DNA of 52,940 nt, from assembly GCA_025965895.1 (NCBI GenBank), contig JAOPWC010000142.1:1-52940 (forward strand), given 5' to 3'. Source of the DNA: Mycobacterium sp. (lineage in GTDB: Bacteria > Actinomycetota > Actinomycetes > Mycobacteriales > Mycobacteriaceae). How positions within the stretch are numbered: position 1 is the first letter of the stretch; each line of letters opens with the position of its first letter. This document shows, piece by piece, positions 16,604 through 27,056 of the stretch. The notes below the pieces were generated by a model. The model saw only the letters and a program-made list of their open reading frames with translations. It made no database searches and was not told the origin of the DNA. Position numbers and translations under genes: made by a program.

Positions 16604-17503
16604 CTAGGGAGCATCCGGTATCTCAAACGAGGAGATGAACTGGCCGACGTCGCGGCGCCGCGAGTCGGCCGGCCACACAGCCCAGGTGCGGCGCACCAAC
16701 GGGTGGCCGACCAACGGAGACCACGTCACATTATCGGGCAGCGGGTGTAAGCCGTTCTCCGGTGCGAGCGCGAACGCCTCTCCGGTGCTTACGGCCGTGA
16801 ACTTGACCGCGGCGATCAGTTCCTGCCCTTCAGGCGCCGGGGGCCCGATGTCGACCCCGTGGCTGCGCAGTACTCCTGTGAGTGCGTCATACCACGCAGG
16901 GCTGCCTGAGCGCGGAAAGCCCACCCAGTGCAGTCCGGCCAGGTCGTCCAGTCGGATACCCTCGCGGCCCACCAGCCGAGCGGCGGGCTCGGAGTGCAGC
17001 AGTACTCCGAGGTCCTCCAGGGCGACGAGCATGGCGTCGAATGCCGATCGGGCGGGGCGTTCACGCACCAGACCGACGTCGAGTTCGTCGCCACGTAAGG
17101 CTGAAAACTGCGCGGCCGTCGATAAGTGGCGGGGAACAACCCGGGTGTTGGGGCTCTCGGCGGCGAATTTGGCCAGCGCGCTGGGCAGCACGTCGGGAGC
17201 CAACTCCAATGGGATGCCGAGCCTGATGACGTTGCTGCCTTCAGTGCTGTAGCTGGCCAGTGTTCGTAGCGCCTGCTGGTGGCGAGCCAGGACGGCGCGT
17301 GCTTCAGCAAGCAAGAGCGTGCCTGCTTCCGTTAGCCGTACTCCGGTGCTGGTGCGCTCCAAGAGCTGGACCCTGAGCTTGCGTTCGAGAGCGCTCACCG
17401 TCTGCGATAACGCTGGCTGGCTGACATGCAGACGCCGCGACGCCGCGGACATTCCGCCTTCCTCGGCCACCGCCACAAAGGCGCTAAGTTCCCGCAACTC
17501 CAT
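16604..17503 (-). CDS. LysR-type transcriptional regulator
   Basis: 299 residues from MELRELSAFVAVAEEGG. The winged helix-turn-helix is at about 18-40 (SAASRRLHVSQPALSQTVSALE), followed by the linker helix and a periplasmic-binding-protein-like effector domain (about 90-295: IRLGIPLELAPDVLPSALAK ... ELDVGLVRERP). I chose the ATG at 17503, which has AAGG just upstream, over the in-frame start 15 codons earlier. LysR regulators often control a divergent neighbour; the PRISE-like reductase at 17954 is divergent but about 450 bases away. The effector is unknown. Confidence 0.92.
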   Translation of the reverse strand: MELRELSAFVAVAEEGGMSAASRRLHVSQPALSQTVSALERKLRVQLLERTSTGVRLTEAGTLLLAEARAVLARHQQALRTLASYSTEGSNVIRLGIPLELAPDVLPSALAKFAAESPNTRVVPRHLSTAAQFSALRGDELDVGLVRERPARSAFDAMLVALEDLGVLLHSEPAARLVGREGIRLDDLAGLHWVGFPRSGSPAWYDALTGVLRSHGVDIGPPAPEGQELIAAVKFTAVSTGEAFALAPENGLHPLPDNVTWSPLVGHPLVRRTWAVWPADSRRRDVGQFISSFEIPDAP

Positions 17504-17953
17504 AACCCTTGCCCGTCCGGTACCGACCGCGCGGAAACGCGCTGTCAACTAGCTTATAGCCGCCGTCGGCGTCGTCGGTCTGTGATGAAGTCACTGCCGG
17601 GTCGACCAAAATCCCGGCAGTAGGCGTACCTTATGGCCGTTATCGGGCATCTGGATATGAGCTTGAAATGTTCCCCGGCAGTTGGTGCGTTCCTTTGACT
17701 GTCGTCGAGGAGGCGGGAAACCATGGCCAAAGCACGTTCGCATCGGGCCGTCGTTATCAGCGTGGTATGACCTCATCCCGCTACACCACCGATACGGGCT
17801 GGACCACGACCGCCGACCAAGTCGCGGGAAAGACTCGAATTTCGGCGGCACCGTCCGTTCCAAGTCCAAATACCGAATCGTCCGAGCAAGCACGCGCCCA
17901 CGGCAACGCCACCGGATTCGTGAAGCTCGACTCGGACGCGAAGGGAGGTCCTC
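17504..17953. other. Intergenic region between LysR and PRISE-like genes
   Basis: No convincing gene. A perfect inverted repeat, CTGCCGGG-N11-CCCGGCAG, lies at 17594-17620 and could be a LysR or other regulator site. A minimal frame of 15 codons with a strong ribosome site (GAGGAGG) lies at 17723-17770. AGGGAGG precedes the downstream ATG. Confidence 0.45.
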
Positions 17954-19040
17954 ATGTCCAACAAGGTGCTGGTGGTAGGCGCGAGCGGTTTGCTCGGCGT
18001 GGCCGCGATCGACAGGTTCCTATCGGCGGGCTGGGACGTGATCGGCGTCTCGCGTCGTAAACCCGAGTTACCCAGCGGCCGGCGGGTCGAGTTCCTCGCC
18101 GTCGATCTCCGGGACGAGGCTGCGTCGCGCGCCGCGTTCGAACCACAGACCGACGTCACCCACATCGTCTACACGGCGCTGCGCGAGGAGCCCGAACTGG
18201 TCGCCGGCTGGTCGAGCAAGGCGCAGATCGAGACCAACGCGGCCATGCTTCGCAACGTGGTCGAACCAATCGCGCGCAACGCTTCGGAATTCCAGCACAT
18301 CAGCATCCTGCAGGGAACGAAAGTCTACGGCGTGCACCTGCACCCGATCCCCATCCCTGCCCGCGAACGTGACCCCCGTGACCGGCACGAGAACGTCTTC
18401 TTCGAGCACGAAGACTATGTACGAGAGACAGGTTCAAAGCACGGCTTTAGCTACACCGCTCTGCGTCCTCAACTCGTTACCGGGCCCACCCCCGGCGCCT
18501 TGAATGTGCTTCCCGCCATCGGCGCCTACGCCGCGATCCGCCGTGAGAAGGGCGAACCGTTCAGCTTTCCCGGTGGCCCGTCGTTTGTCTGGGAAGCGGC
18601 CGACGCCGACCTTGTCGCAGACGTAATGGTCTGGGCGGCGCAATCGCCTCAAGCGGCCAATCAAGCGTTCAACATCACCAATGGCGACGTCTTCGAGTGG
18701 CGCAATGTATGGCCCGCCCTGGCCGAAACCCTCGCCGTCAAGGCCGGGCCGGACACGCCCATGAGCTTGGCGGCTTATCTCGCGGAACAATCCGACTTGT
18801 GGGATCAGATTGTCACGAAGTGGCCTTCGCCCGCTGAGTCTGCGGGAACTGGTCGGTCAAGGTGACCAGCACGCGGACTTCGCGTTCGCCTACGGCGCCC
18901 CGGAAGGTCCCCGCGCCTTCGTAAGTACCATCAAGTTACGCCAGGCCGGATTCACCAAAACCATTGATACCGAAGACGCTTTCCGCAACGCACTGCAGTC
19001 CCTCATCGATCACAAATTTTTGCCACCCCCCGGGAGCTGA
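17954..19040 (+). pseudogene. PRISE-like NAD(P)-dependent reductase (SDR), split by a frameshift
   Basis: The first frame (17954-18865) gives MSNKVLVVGASGLLGVAAID, the Rossmann G-x-x-G-x-x-G, then the PRISE hallmark SILQGTKVYGVHLHP with P-I-P-A-R-E-R-D-P and N-F/V-F-F-E-H-E-D-Y, where the Tyr is catalytic (progesterone 5-beta-reductase/iridoid-synthase-like group). Near 18820 the frame runs off into WPSPAESAGTGRSR, while the true C-terminus (GLRPLSLRELVGQGDQHADF ... LIDHKFLPP) continues one frame over to 19040. One base too many, or two missing, after TCACGAAG explains it. The catalytic core is complete, so a shortened product could still fold. A sequencing error is possible. Confidence 0.82.
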
Positions 19041-19353
19041 CACCGCCTCCCCGTCCGCCATCCACGCCGACGGCATGCGGGCAGGGCTGGCGTCGAGAAG
19101 TCTTTGAAGCCAGACTTGCCGCAGTCGAACGCGTTGTCAGAAGTATCCCGCCGGGAGCCCGGGTCGTCAAAGTTACTGGGCCACAAGGACACGCGATTCG
19201 TTGATGCCGCGGTCACACGGGCCGCGTCGCGGCGCCATAACGCATCATTCTGGCGGGGATCGGCACCGGCTCTGGCTCAACGAACTTGTCTGGCCGACCA
19301 AATCGTTGTCTGGTGGGGGGATCCACCCCGACCATCACAGCAAGGAGTAACCC
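19041..19353. other. Region without a recognised gene
   Basis: Frames here are short and Arg/Ser rich. The only clear signal is AAGGAGTAACCC, the ribosome site of the crotonase at 19354. Confidence 0.5.
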
Positions 19354-20115
19354 ATGGCAACACAACCCGCATACTTCACGGCGTTCGAGAACATCGCGAT
19401 GGATAGGACCCCGTCCGGAGTGCTGACGTTGCGGTTTCACACCGACGACGGGCCGGCCACGTTCACCGGGCAGCTGCACAGCGATTTTCCCAGGGCCCTG
19501 TATGAGATCGGGGAAGACAGGGAAAACCGCGTATTTGTCTTGACCGGCACTGGTGATCGGTTCATGACCGAAATCGACGGCGCCAGCCTGGGCGACATTA
19601 CCAAGCCCGCGCAGTGGGATCGCACCATCAGCGAAGGGCGACGGGTGATGCAGCGGCTGGTGGATCTGGAGATGCCGATTGTCGCCGCGGTCAATGGGCC
19701 GGCCACGGTGCACAGTGAGTACGTCCTGCTCGCCGACATCGTGGTCGCCGCGGAAACCACGGTGTTCTCTGACTTCCCACACTTGACCTTCGGGATTGTG
19801 CCTGGCGACGGCATCCACATCGTGTGGGAGGAGGCGCTGGGCTTCAACCGCGCTCGCTACCTGATCCTCACCCAAGGCTCGTTCACCGCCCGGCAGGCCG
19901 AACAGTGGGGCGCGGTCGCCGAAGTCGTGCCGCTGGACGAGACGCTGGCACGCGCACAGGAACTTGCCGAGGAACTTGCCAACAAGCCCCAACTCCTGAC
20001 CCGCTACCTCGCAATTACGATGCGCCAACGGGTCAGCCGGCGGATCGCCGAAGGCACCCAGCTCGGTATGGCCCTGGAAGGGTTGAGCGCCGCCGACCTG
20101 GCCTACCAGAGCTGA
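19354..20115 (+). CDS. Enoyl-CoA hydratase/isomerase-superfamily (crotonase) protein
   Basis: 253 residues, with AAGGAG ahead of the ATG. It has the crotonase core: strand RVFVLTGTGDRFMTEIDGAS, then MPIVAAVNGPATVHSEYVLL followed by ADIVVAAETTVFSDFPHLTF. The usual G-G-G motif in the oxyanion-hole helix is replaced by P-A-T-V-H-S-E, a variation seen in 6-oxocamphor-hydrolase-like members that do C-C bond cleavage rather than hydration. The exact reaction cannot be read. The gene stands alone between the PRISE relic and a convergent hypothetical gene. Confidence 0.88.
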   Translation: MATQPAYFTAFENIAMDRTPSGVLTLRFHTDDGPATFTGQLHSDFPRALYEIGEDRENRVFVLTGTGDRFMTEIDGASLGDITKPAQWDRTISEGRRVMQRLVDLEMPIVAAVNGPATVHSEYVLLADIVVAAETTVFSDFPHLTFGIVPGDGIHIVWEEALGFNRARYLILTQGSFTARQAEQWGAVAEVVPLDETLARAQELAEELANKPQLLTRYLAITMRQRVSRRIAEGTQLGMALEGLSAADLAYQS

Positions 20116-20340
20116 CGACCGTCCACGTTTCTCGCCCACCGTTTTCCCCCGGCGCGACCGGGCGGCCGCGGCAACAAAGAGCCCTGGGGGCAACGCGGTG
20201 TCACCCGGACGTCTCGACTTGGACAAGATGCCCGGAATCTGTTGGATGAGATCGGCGCTACGGCACCCCGGACTTGGGGCCAGTGTGGGGTCTCGGCTAG
20301 CGCGTCATGGGCGTTCGCGAGTCCGGCTCATTGCGCGCGA

Positions 20341-21066
20341 TCAGTCGAAAACATCGGGTTCAGAGTGGCTGTGCTCAATGTCATGTCCCTCGCCTGCTCG
20401 TACGCAGGCAGCGGTGCAGTCTTGCATCACGGTGGGTTCCGTTTTGCCCTGCGCAACTTTCCACCGCCAGGCCGTTTCAACGATGGTTCGGTCGGCAAGG
20501 AGCGCGTCGCGCTCACCAACGGTGCAGTGCAGCGTCCGGTTAGCGCTATCGCAGGTCTCGTGAAGCAGCTCCTGCGCCGACAGGCCCAGCGGGTCGCGGA
20601 TCAGCCGGACACCGAAGCGGTCAATCTTGCCGCGGGCCTGCAGCCGCTCGGCGATGCCGGCCAATACGGCCTCGTCGTCATCGCGCAGCGGCGAGATGGA
20701 ACCGAACTCGGCCGGCTCGGCGAACTCCATGCCAATGACACCGACACCGCAGCTGACCGAATCTTCGAACCGGATCGCGGTCGTGCTCAACCCCTCATCG
20801 GGCAACACCGATCGCTCGATGGGAGTGGTTTCGGTCTTTCGCGCCCCAGCAATGGCGCGTTCCACGAAAATCTCTCCGGCGGCAGGCTCAAAGTGCTTGT
20901 GCAGCAGCCAGACACCGAAGCGCTGCCACGCATCGGCAGCTGCGAGATACTGGCCTAGCTCTTCAAGGCAGGCGCGGTCGTCCTCGCCCAGCACACCAAC
21001 GTCGGTGGCGTCCATGTCCGGCAACGCCGCATAGTCCTCAACGCCGTGATCCCGCATCGTCAGCAT
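20341..21066 (-). CDS. Hypothetical protein
   Basis: 241 residues from MLTMRDHGVEDYAALPDMDA; AAGGAG seven bases before this ATG decides the start. The sequence is soluble, acidic at the N-terminus and His/Glu rich at the C-terminus (EGHDIEHSHSEPDVFD). Features include RFGVWLLHKHFEPAAGEIFV and, repeated in pattern, RFGVRLIRDPLGLSAQELLH, suggesting two halves of similar design (R-F-G-V-x-L-x-x-x near 46 and 148), plus SVSCGVGVIGMEFAEPAEF between them. I do not recognise the family. No operon partner is evident. Confidence 0.7.
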   Translation of the reverse strand: MLTMRDHGVEDYAALPDMDATDVGVLGEDDRACLEELGQYLAAADAWQRFGVWLLHKHFEPAAGEIFVERAIAGARKTETTPIERSVLPDEGLSTTAIRFEDSVSCGVGVIGMEFAEPAEFGSISPLRDDDEAVLAGIAERLQARGKIDRFGVRLIRDPLGLSAQELLHETCDSANRTLHCTVGERDALLADRTIVETAWRWKVAQGKTEPTVMQDCTAACVRAGEGHDIEHSHSEPDVFD

Positions 21067-21239
21067 CGCAGATCTCCTTAATCGCGAAGGGAATTCCAAA
21101 GAGGATCGGATAGCGGGCATGCTAGCAGCGAGAAGCGCACCGAACGAGGCTATTGACGGGATCGCGACCGTTCGCGCCTCGGTGCACCAACGGTTCATCG
21201 GCAGTCCGGACGGTGTTTACCGCACGCGCCGAGTCATGC

Positions 21240-21922
21240 CGGTGGGGCCGCCGATACCGACCGTTTGTCCGGGGCTGATCGTGAACGTGATGTCGCGTAA
21301 CACGGGCGCCGCGGGGTCATAGCCGACGGACGCGCTGAAACGACACCGCCACCTGGGCGATGGTGTTGGTCATCTGGGCAAGGTCGCGCACCGGTTGAAA
21401 GAACTTGGCGAGGTAGGTGAGAAAAACGGTCAGCGCGCCCAGTGTCATCGTGCCGGCCAGGATGAGTAACGAGCCCCGCCAGAGCACCAGGTCCGTGCGC
21501 AGCGCGATCGCCAGGCTGACCACAGGGGAGAGCAGCGACGACAACTTGCGGGCGCTGAGCCATGCCGTCACGGTGTCCATGCTGACCTTGCGCAGTCGCT
21601 GTTCCTGGTGGTCCTCACGGGAGAAAGCCTGCACCACTTCAATCGATTGCAGGCCCTCCTGCAGGGTGGCCAGCAGATCGGACTGGTGGGTGCGCACCTC
21701 CTTGACTGCCGTTCTGATGGCTTTGTTGACGCGCGCGACGAAGATAGCCAGCAGTGGCGTTACCGCCACCGCGATCAGAGCGAAATCCCAACGGCACAAG
21801 AACATTACGATAATCATCCCGACGAGTGTCAAAGTGTTGGTGAAAATGCTGAGGGTAGACGCCGACGCGAAGCTCTGGATGGTCTGGACGTCACTGGTGA
21901 GGGTGCTGAGGATGGTGCCCAC
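21240..21922 (-). pseudogene. ABC exporter fragment (transmembrane domain; nucleotide domain lost)
   Basis: The frame 21317-21922 is the second half of an ABCB-type membrane domain: ILSTLTSDVQTIQSFASAST, LVGMIIVMFLCRWDFALIAV, the cytosolic helix with HQSDLLATLQEGLQSIEVVQ and AFSRED, then FLTYLAKFFQPVRDLAQMTN. It stops at QRVRRL, and in another frame the linker to the nucleotide domain continues as RDITFTISPGQTVGIGGPTG, ending exactly inside the Walker A motif. The first membrane helices and everything after Walker A are missing, so transport is impossible. Intact relatives are about 580-650 residues. Confidence 0.78.
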
Positions 21923-22531
21923 CCGCGCCGGTCGCCACCGCGATCATCACGGTCGCGATCCCGGCGGCCTCTGCGATGTGCGTCTTGCTTGCGCCGCCCA
22001 ACGGACGCGGGATGTCACGACGCCTGAGCCGCTGCGGGGTGCCCGACGGCTTGTTCCGATTCCGCGGTTGCTGCCCGCACCGCGGTGGCGCTGTTCTCGC
22101 GTGCTGCGCGCTCTTCGGCCGTCACGGCGAGTTTCAGAATCCGCTCGGCTCCGTGCGGGCCGTAAGTCCCCACGTGCAGCGTCGTCGCGCTTCTTCCACA
22201 TCGCTGTAAGCCCTTTCAGAGCACTCACAACCCGGTTAGGACTGGGCGCCGTAGGGCACGAGCGCCGTGACTCTCCATAGCGGGTTTCACATCGGATCTG
22301 GTGCTGTGTCTTTAAATAGGCAAGAGGGTTACGCCGCCCGTATCGAAACCACATCGCGTCGCTTCTCGTATCCCGAGGGAAGCCGGCGCGGTCTGCGGAG
22401 TGCAACACCCTGACGGGGATTTGCCACCGGGGAAGGCCGCGGCAGGCCAAACGATCTCACGGCCGCGGGTCCGGGGTGCCGCCGGCTGAACTGACGGGCC
22501 TTTCGCAGCGCGTTCGACAGGGTCACACTAG
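21923..22531. other. Region without a recognised gene
   Basis: About 600 bases before the histidine kinase. A minus-strand segment near 21940-22040 reads AEAAGIATVMIAVATGA in one frame and may be a further piece of the decayed transporter region. The rest is Arg-rich in all frames, with no motif. Confidence 0.4.
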
Positions 22532-24526
22532 GTGGTTATGGCTGCGGGTACCCCGTCGTTGGACGACGAGTTGGAAGGGCTCTTCGACCTTGCGCATGAT
22601 GCGTTCTGCATCGCGGGCTTCGACGGGTACCTGAAGCGCGCCAATCCGGCATATGCACGGATCCTCGGGTACACCCGGGAGGAGCTGCTGGCCAGGCCGT
22701 TCATGGACATCATCTACCCCGACGATGTCGAGTCGGTGGAGGCCGTCCTGGCCGAACTCGCCGCGGGTCACGACATCGTCGGCTTCGAATGCCGCGAAGT
22801 GTGCGCGGACGGCTCGGTGCGCTGGTTCGAGTGGAGCACGAGCAGTCGGCCGGAAGCGGGCATCGCGTACGCGGTTGGCAGAGACGTCACCGAACGTCAC
22901 AAGGCTAATGTCGAGCTGAGCGCCCTGCGCCGTGTTGCCACCCTGGCCGCGGAAGGCGTGGCGCCCTCGGAATTGTTCGCCGTCGTCGCCGAGGAAGTCT
23001 CCCGCGTCGTCAACGTCCCGCGGGTGAGCGTCGCGCGCTATGAATTCGACAGCACCGCAACCGACTGCGGCAGTTTCCCGCCCGACGCTCCGGCGACGTC
23101 GATCGGCAAGCGGTGGTCGCTTGAGGGCACGAATGTGCTTGCGGCAGTGCGGACAAGCTCCGCAGCGGTCCGTATCGACGACTACTCGCAATTGGACGGG
23201 GAGCTGGCAGCCGCCGTACGTCGCGTCGGGATTCGTTCGACGGTCGGGGTGCCGATCATCGTGGCGGGACGCCTGTGGGGAGCGATGATGGTCTCCACCA
23301 CCGAGCCCCGACTGCTGCCGGACGACACCGCGACGCGCCTGGCCCGTTTCACCGAGCTACTGGCCACCGCGATCGCCAATGCCGAGTCACGCGAGGCCCT
23401 CGGACGGCTCGCCGACGTGCAGGCCGCACTGAAGCGGGTGGCGACACTGGTCGCGCGCGGGGTGGACCCGGCCGAGGTGTTCTCCGCGGTGGCCGGGGAG
23501 TTGGCCCGGGTCCTCGGTGTGCAGAATGCCGCTGTGTGGCGCTACGAGCCCGACGGCGCCGCCACACTGCTGGCGGCACGCGACGACGCCGGTGCGAAGA
23601 AAATGCCGGTCGGCGAGCGGTTTACACTTGAGGGCGACAACATCGCGGCGATGGTGTTGTGTACCGGCCGCACCGCCCGGCTGGATAGCCACGACGATGC
23701 TGCCGGGTCCGCCGCGGCGCAGCTACGTGAGCTGGGCCTGCGCGGCGGTATCGGAGCGCCGATCATCGTCGACGGCCGCCTGTGGGGTGTGGCCGTCGTC
23801 GGCACGTCGCGACCGACACCCCTGCCCCCCGACACTGAAGTGCGGGTCGAGGATTTCGCCGAACTTGTCGCGACCGCGATCGCCAACGCCCAGACCCACG
23901 CGGACCTGACCGCGTCTCGGGCCCGGATCGTGGCGGCCGCCGACGACGCCCGCCGCCGCATCGAACGCGATCTGCACGACGGGGCTCAACAGCGGCTGGT
24001 CTCATTGGGCCTCGCGCTGCGCACGGCAGAAGCATCGGTGCCGCCCGAGTTGCGCTCACTCAAGGAACAGATCTCTAACCTCGTCACAGGACTGGCGGAC
24101 ATCTCCGAGGACCTCCAGGAGATGTCACGCGGGATTCACCCGGCAATCCTGTCCAGAGGGGGACTGGGCCCAGCGCTCAAGACGTTGGGCCGCCGGTCCC
24201 CCGTCCCGGTCGAACTGGACTTACATATCGACCGGCGGTTGCCCGACTCTGTCGAAGTGGCCGCCTACTATGTCGTTGCCGAGGCCTTGACCAACGCGGC
24301 CAAGCATGCACGGGCCTCGCACGTCAACGTGCGCGTTGAAGCCGACGGTACCGACCTTCGCCTTGGGATTCGCGACGATGGAGTCGGGGGAGCTGCCGTC
24401 GGCAACGGGTCAGGCCTGACGGGTCTGATCGACCGCGTGGAGGCGCTCGGCGGCAAGATGACGATCTCGAGTCAACCGGGACGCGGGACCTCACTTATGG
24501 TCAACATCCCGTTCGACGCCCACTGA
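22532..24526 (+). CDS. Sensor histidine kinase with PAS-GAF-GAF domains
   Basis: 664 residues, no membrane helix, so cytosolic. A PAS domain (about 15-122: DGYLKRANPAYARILGYTRE ... VRWFEWS ... GRDVTER) is followed by two GAF domains (about 130-288 and 297-455) that are clearly duplicated (both begin ALRRVATL or ALKRVATL and contain VPIIVAGRLWG or APIIVDGRLWG). Then comes a HisKA_3 dimerisation helix with phospho-acceptor His482 in RRRIERDLHDGAQQRL, and an ATPase domain (N box ALTNAAKHA at 585-593, G box RDDGVGG at 614-620). No response regulator is adjacent. The GTG at 22532 or the ATG two codons later may start it. Confidence 0.93.
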   Translation: MVMAAGTPSLDDELEGLFDLAHDAFCIAGFDGYLKRANPAYARILGYTREELLARPFMDIIYPDDVESVEAVLAELAAGHDIVGFECREVCADGSVRWFEWSTSSRPEAGIAYAVGRDVTERHKANVELSALRRVATLAAEGVAPSELFAVVAEEVSRVVNVPRVSVARYEFDSTATDCGSFPPDAPATSIGKRWSLEGTNVLAAVRTSSAAVRIDDYSQLDGELAAAVRRVGIRSTVGVPIIVAGRLWGAMMVSTTEPRLLPDDTATRLARFTELLATAIANAESREALGRLADVQAALKRVATLVARGVDPAEVFSAVAGELARVLGVQNAAVWRYEPDGAATLLAARDDAGAKKMPVGERFTLEGDNIAAMVLCTGRTARLDSHDDAAGSAAAQLRELGLRGGIGAPIIVDGRLWGVAVVGTSRPTPLPPDTEVRVEDFAELVATAIANAQTHADLTASRARIVAAADDARRRIERDLHDGAQQRLVSLGLALRTAEASVPPELRSLKEQISNLVTGLADISEDLQEMSRGIHPAILSRGGLGPALKTLGRRSPVPVELDLHIDRRLPDSVEVAAYYVVAEALTNAAKHARASHVNVRVEADGTDLRLGIRDDGVGGAAVGNGSGLTGLIDRVEALGGKMTISSQPGRGTSLMVNIPFDAH

Positions 24527-24581
24527 CAAATGACCGTGTGCGCAGGCGGTGCTCCCTTAGGCCAATGATTCTCATTCGTGT

Positions 24582-24914
24582 GGCACGAAAGATGTCCGTA
24601 CACGTGAGTCGCCGCCGGGACAGTCCTTGTTCGCAGTGGTAGCGCAGAAAGGTGTCGATGGTCGTACGGTTCGCGACGCCGTAGGGCCACCAGTCCTCAC
24701 CGAGCAGGAGCTGATTCTCGTCGAAAAGCTCGCTGAGCCACGGCTTCATGTGATTGAAGATCCGCCATGTCTGATAGCGTTGCTCCACAATATCTTTCGC
24801 GTTCGCAGAAGCCTTGATGGATGGCTTGTGCGAGATCTGGAAGCGGTGCGAGCAGCTTCTTGCGACCACGACGGTGTGCATGATCGGGAAGATGGCGGTG
24901 CGTCGGTAGTACTC
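24582..24914 (-). pseudogene. C-terminal relic of a 4,5-dihydroxyphthalate decarboxylase-like protein
   Basis: The frame reads EYYRRTAIFPIMHTVVVARS, ANAKDIVEQRYQTWRIFNHM, KPWLSELFDENQLLLGEDWW, PYGVANRTTIDTFLRYHCEQ, GLSRRRLTCTDIF. This is the C-terminal part of the substrate-binding-protein-like family annotated as 4,5-dihydroxyphthalate decarboxylase (Y-x-R-x-T-x-I-F-P-I-M-H-x-V and the L-G-x-D-x-W-P-Y-G and Y-x-x-E-Q-G-L motifs). About 200 N-terminal residues are absent and the tail runs into unrelated sequence, so it is a relic. Recognition is from memory of the family. Confidence 0.65.
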
Positions 24915-25000
24915 GCGTTGACGTCTTGGTGCCTTATGTGGCGCCCCGGCAGCGACCCGGCGCGGCTCGTCGCAATGAGATAACCACCGCCGATGCGCGA

Positions 25001-25306
25001 CTACACCCCGGAGGGTGCGGAAATCTGGCATCTCGCGAGCTCATCCCACTCAACAAACGCGGCCCGATCAGCGGCGTCACCCCGGCGAGGTCCGCTGACG
25101 CCACTGGCCAGATCTACCAGCGCCGACGCGATCGCGAACACCGCGATGTCATGCCGCTTCGCGGCGTCGATCAATTCCCGAAATGCCGCATCGACACGGC
25201 AGTGGCGCAATCCCACCAGGATCCCCACCGCGGTATTCAGGACCCGCCTTGCTGCCAGCGACGGGTCAGGTTCCCGCGGTGTGCGGCGCATCTGATCCTC
25301 AAGCAT
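25001..25306 (-). CDS. ANTAR-domain protein
   Basis: 101 residues, almost entirely one ANTAR RNA-binding domain: SLAARRVLNTAVGILVGLRH, then a helix AAFRELIDAAKRHDIAVFAI and ASALVDLASG. ANTAR proteins bind paired hairpins in nascent RNA and prevent transcription termination; most have a GAF or receiver domain in front, which is missing here. GGAGG lies 9 bases before the ATG at 25306 and 3 bases before another ATG at 25312, so either may be used. It points towards, but is separated from, the histidine kinase; a joint pathway is only a guess. Confidence 0.8.
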   Translation of the reverse strand: MLEDQMRRTPREPDPSLAARRVLNTAVGILVGLRHCRVDAAFRELIDAAKRHDIAVFAIASALVDLASGVSGPRRGDAADRAAFVEWDELARCQISAPSGV

Positions 25307-25390
25307 CTTCATCAACCTCCGTCTGCACACTGACCGAAATACCATCCCCGGGAGGGCCCGCTGCAAGACGACCTCGGCGAGGTGGATCAC

Positions 25391-26029
25391 GGCCTCACGA
25401 GGTAGGTACCCTCAGCGCACGTGCGGAGCGGGCACACGATCCCACCGCCGAGTAGCTCGGATCGGCCGCCGCCGCCTAGCCAACACCCGCATCGCACCGG
25501 GCAGCATGAGCCGGTCCAGGTTCGACACGACCGACGCTACTGAGGCCCGTCATCGACAAAGAGTCCGAATCGGAAACTGCAGGAGAACATTCAGTCGTGA
25601 CGCATTGACGACGGTGGATTCATTGCGACTGCCGCAGATCCGGCGCCGACGAGCTGCGCGCCCCCACACTCGAGCAGCAGGGGTGCGCGGATGGTGACCA
25701 TGTGCCTGTCATGTGAGCTATTGCTGCGTCTGTCCCCCGCGGAGCCGCAAGACAGCGCCAGTCACTACGGACCACGGGGCTACTCAAACCCATCAAGGAG
25801 ATTTCACTATGCTCTAGATTCTCAGTTCGGATGGCCGAATCTCAATCGAAACGGCCACCGTCTGGCCAATTGGCCATCAAACTGAGATTTCTTAGTTCTG
25901 TCGTCGGCGTGTCGGAGGTGTCCCCCTCCGCACCCTTCTCAATGCCGAGCTGCGCGCGGCGTGGGCCAACTAGGTCCAGCGCAACCGAAGCCGAGACGGC
26001 GGCTGCTGGCTATCGGCACCGCTGCCTTG
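25391..26029. other. Region without a recognised gene
   Basis: No family motif in any frame. It contains a ribosome site (AAGGAG at 25796-25801) followed by ATG CTC TAG, a two-codon frame, which suggests a lost gene start, and the inverted-repeat structure described separately. Confidence 0.45.
25816..25895. repeat. Nested inverted repeats
   Basis: TCTCAGTT at 25820-25827 pairs with AACTGAGA at 25880-25887, with further partial pairing outside it (CTAGA against TTCTTAG). Inside lies a perfect 14-base palindrome, TGGCCAATTGGCCA, at 25863-25876. It is not followed by a T-run, so it is not an ordinary terminator. Confidence 0.6.
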
Positions 26030-26941
<912 letters not shown>

Positions 26942-27056
26942 GGGATCCTTTCAACTGGGATGTAAACGGGGCGGGCGCTCCGGTTGATGATCTCGGTCTG
27001 GTGCTCGAGCGGAGCATGGTCGACGATTCCTTCCTTGAGTGCCTTCAGTGATGCGG

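Noticed and set aside
17723..17770. 15-codon frame (MAKARSHRAVVISVV) with a strong GAGGAGG site
   Set aside because: Too short to support; might be the scar of a lost gene start or a leader peptide, with no further evidence.
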